Source: CAWEFA01 sp963851385 (lineage in GTDB: Bacteria > Bacteroidota > Bacteroidia > Bacteroidales > DTGW01). Taken from it: a DNA stretch of 64,000 nt. The notes under the pieces are model-generated. The model was not told where the DNA came from. It ran no database searches and worked only from the letters and a program-made list of their open reading frames with translations. Of this stretch, positions 62,805 through 64,000 are shown piece by piece; positions within the stretch are counted from its first letter, which is position 1; every line of letters begins with the position of its first letter. A program made the position numbers and the translations under genes. The stretch is taken from contig CAWKPE010000003.1 in assembly GCA_963851385.1 (NCBI GenBank), positions 1 to 64,000 on the forward strand, in the 5' to 3' direction.

Positions 62805-64000
62805 ATGAAAAATGTTTTTTGTCTTAAAGTCGTCATTTTCATAATCATTTCATTTTTAAATTTCTATTCTTATTCACAAGTAAAGGTACTTGGAGACTTA
62901 AATTGTGGATATTATATTGACATCAACGGAATGCCGATTGACGGATTTTTTGATATTTCTTATAGCCCTAAAAATTCTCTGAATGTAAACTATTATATCC
63001 AGGATAATCAGACTGCTGGAAGTTATAAGGACTTAAACGGGAAATTACATTCTGGGAAAATTAAATTAACAAGTAATTACAAGAAGTTTGAATTCGATGA
63101 TGGAACTAATGAAAGTAAGATTGAAGCCGGTGAGTGCTCTGGTCTTAAAATAGGTGCAGACACATTTGTAATAATCAATGGATATAGAATACCAACTGAC
63201 TTCGGTTTAGAAAAGGATAAAAATAAATTATTTGTCAAATTAATTAAGCAGCGAGACAAACTATCGCTTTATAAATATCATTATTATCAATTTATTGGTG
63301 GTAGCGAGGTGACAACTTACTTTTTGAAAACTGATACATTAGATTCACTCATTGCTATTCCTAAGAAAAAAGAATTATTTAAAGCTTTTATTAATAATTA
63401 TTTTGGATGTAATGCTATTAAAAAAATAATGGAATATGATGCTTTAAAATATTCCAAGGTGTCTGATTATATCGATTTATATTTTTTTGATAAAATAAAT
63501 AAGAACGACAGAAGAATATATTATAACAGGTATTGGGATATAGTAACCGATACTTCAAATTATGTTTATTATGCAAAAATCATTGACATTAAAGATACTG
63601 TTCTGAATTTTAAATTTTATTTAAAGAACAATATTCCATTGTTTTCTTCCGAAATATTCTTCTTTTAATCCGGTTAACAGGAATGGAACGCAAAACATTT
63701 ATTATCAAAATGGGAATATCAGACAAATTGCCAATTTTAAAAATAATGAACCCGAAGGTAAAATCAAGGAATACTTTAAAGGAAATAAAATTCATTATAT
63801 CTATGAAGTAAAGAAAAAATATCTGCAATATGATACCGTATTTTCTGAAAGTGGAAACGTTATCCTCAATAAAGTTGGCAATGGAGTAGAAAAATTCTAT
63901 GACGAAACCGAAAACAGAAGGATGATAAGAAGGTTTAAAGATTTCAAATTAAATGTCTCTGCTTTTTATAATAAGGACAGTTCAATAGAATACCAGTTTA
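62805..64000 (+). CDS. Secreted protein with YwqK/MORN-like tail, frame break and truncated by window end
   Basis: A signal peptide (1-24, LNFYSYSQ) is followed by a beta-rich N-terminal region that includes YIDINGMPIDGFFDI and DLNGKLHSGKIKLT, then an unrecognised middle to 63668. A different frame continues without stop to the window end: PKYSSFNPVNRNGTQNIYYQ, IRQIANFKNNEPEGKIKEYF, MORN/YwqK-like antitoxin-type repeats of the form 'Y..NG.I....F.n...G.'. The two are probably one gene with a lost base near 63645-63660. Such repeat proteins are common in Bacteroidota; the 'antitoxin' name is not evidence of a toxin partner, and none is visible. Confidence 0.6.

Noticed and set aside
62805..64000. 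Toxin-antitoxin pair based on the YwqK-like name
   Set aside because: The family name is historical; no toxin-like neighbour is visible and the protein has a secretion signal.

Overview
The window is almost entirely the chromosome of an AT-rich member of the Bacteroidota. The signs are two SusC/SusD pairs, an ECF sigma factor with a FecR anti-sigma factor, three proteins ending in type IX secretion sorting domains, a GldE-type CBS protein, and -7 promoter boxes of the TAnnTTTG kind. The species cannot be named from this sequence. No rRNA, tRNA or CRISPR array was seen.

The first ~1.83 kb is different. It is visibly GC-rich and holds two frame-broken genes, an Mla-type ABC ATPase and a DegT-family aminotransferase, and it stops abruptly at about base 1829/1830. 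I read this as a chimeric join or contaminating read end. Single-base frame breaks also occur in tyrA (14.86 kb), a SNF2 helicase (four breaks, 19.95-20.75 kb), mfd (56.26 kb) and the last gene (63.65 kb), so residual indel errors should be suspected throughout.

Layout. 2.0-9.0 kb: a SusC/SusD pair with its ECF sigma and FecR anti-sigma genes, all on the minus strand. 9.2-15.3 kb: purL, nhaD and a tyrA-like gene. 15.3-18.0 kb: dinB diverging from an XRE/S24 LexA-like repressor, with a structured intergenic element between them. 18.0-26.8 kb: methyltransferase, broken SNF2 helicase, ComEC-like MBL protein, DUF362 protein with a T9SS tail, FkbM methyltransferase. 26.9-39.0 kb: a probable beta-1,3-glucan (laminarin-like) utilisation locus, with GH3, SusD, SusC, GH16 and a membrane-spanning propeller/Y_Y_Y/LuxR regulator. 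39.2-47.2 kb: typA, DUF3795, lipoproteins, TfoX C-terminal protein, CotH protein, TonB. 47.5-58.0 kb: yqeY, then an envelope cluster on the minus strand (coaX, outer-membrane protein, lptC, a small membrane protein, gldE, ppiD), then mfd. 58.2-62.4 kb: MATE transporter and an ECF sigma/anti-sigma/beta-barrel operon. 62.8 kb to the end: a secreted protein with a YwqK/MORN-like tail.

The most unusual content is between the genes. There are at least four miniature palindromic insertion-like elements. Two of them have 10-12 bp flanking direct repeats, and two have 21-bp inverted ends resembling IS termini. There are also two structured elements with competing or pseudoknot-like pairing, and several families of degenerate 'word' repeats between genes. 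The two SusC systems use different control: the STN-bearing SusC goes with sigma/anti-sigma signalling, and the STN-less SusC goes with the one-component membrane regulator.
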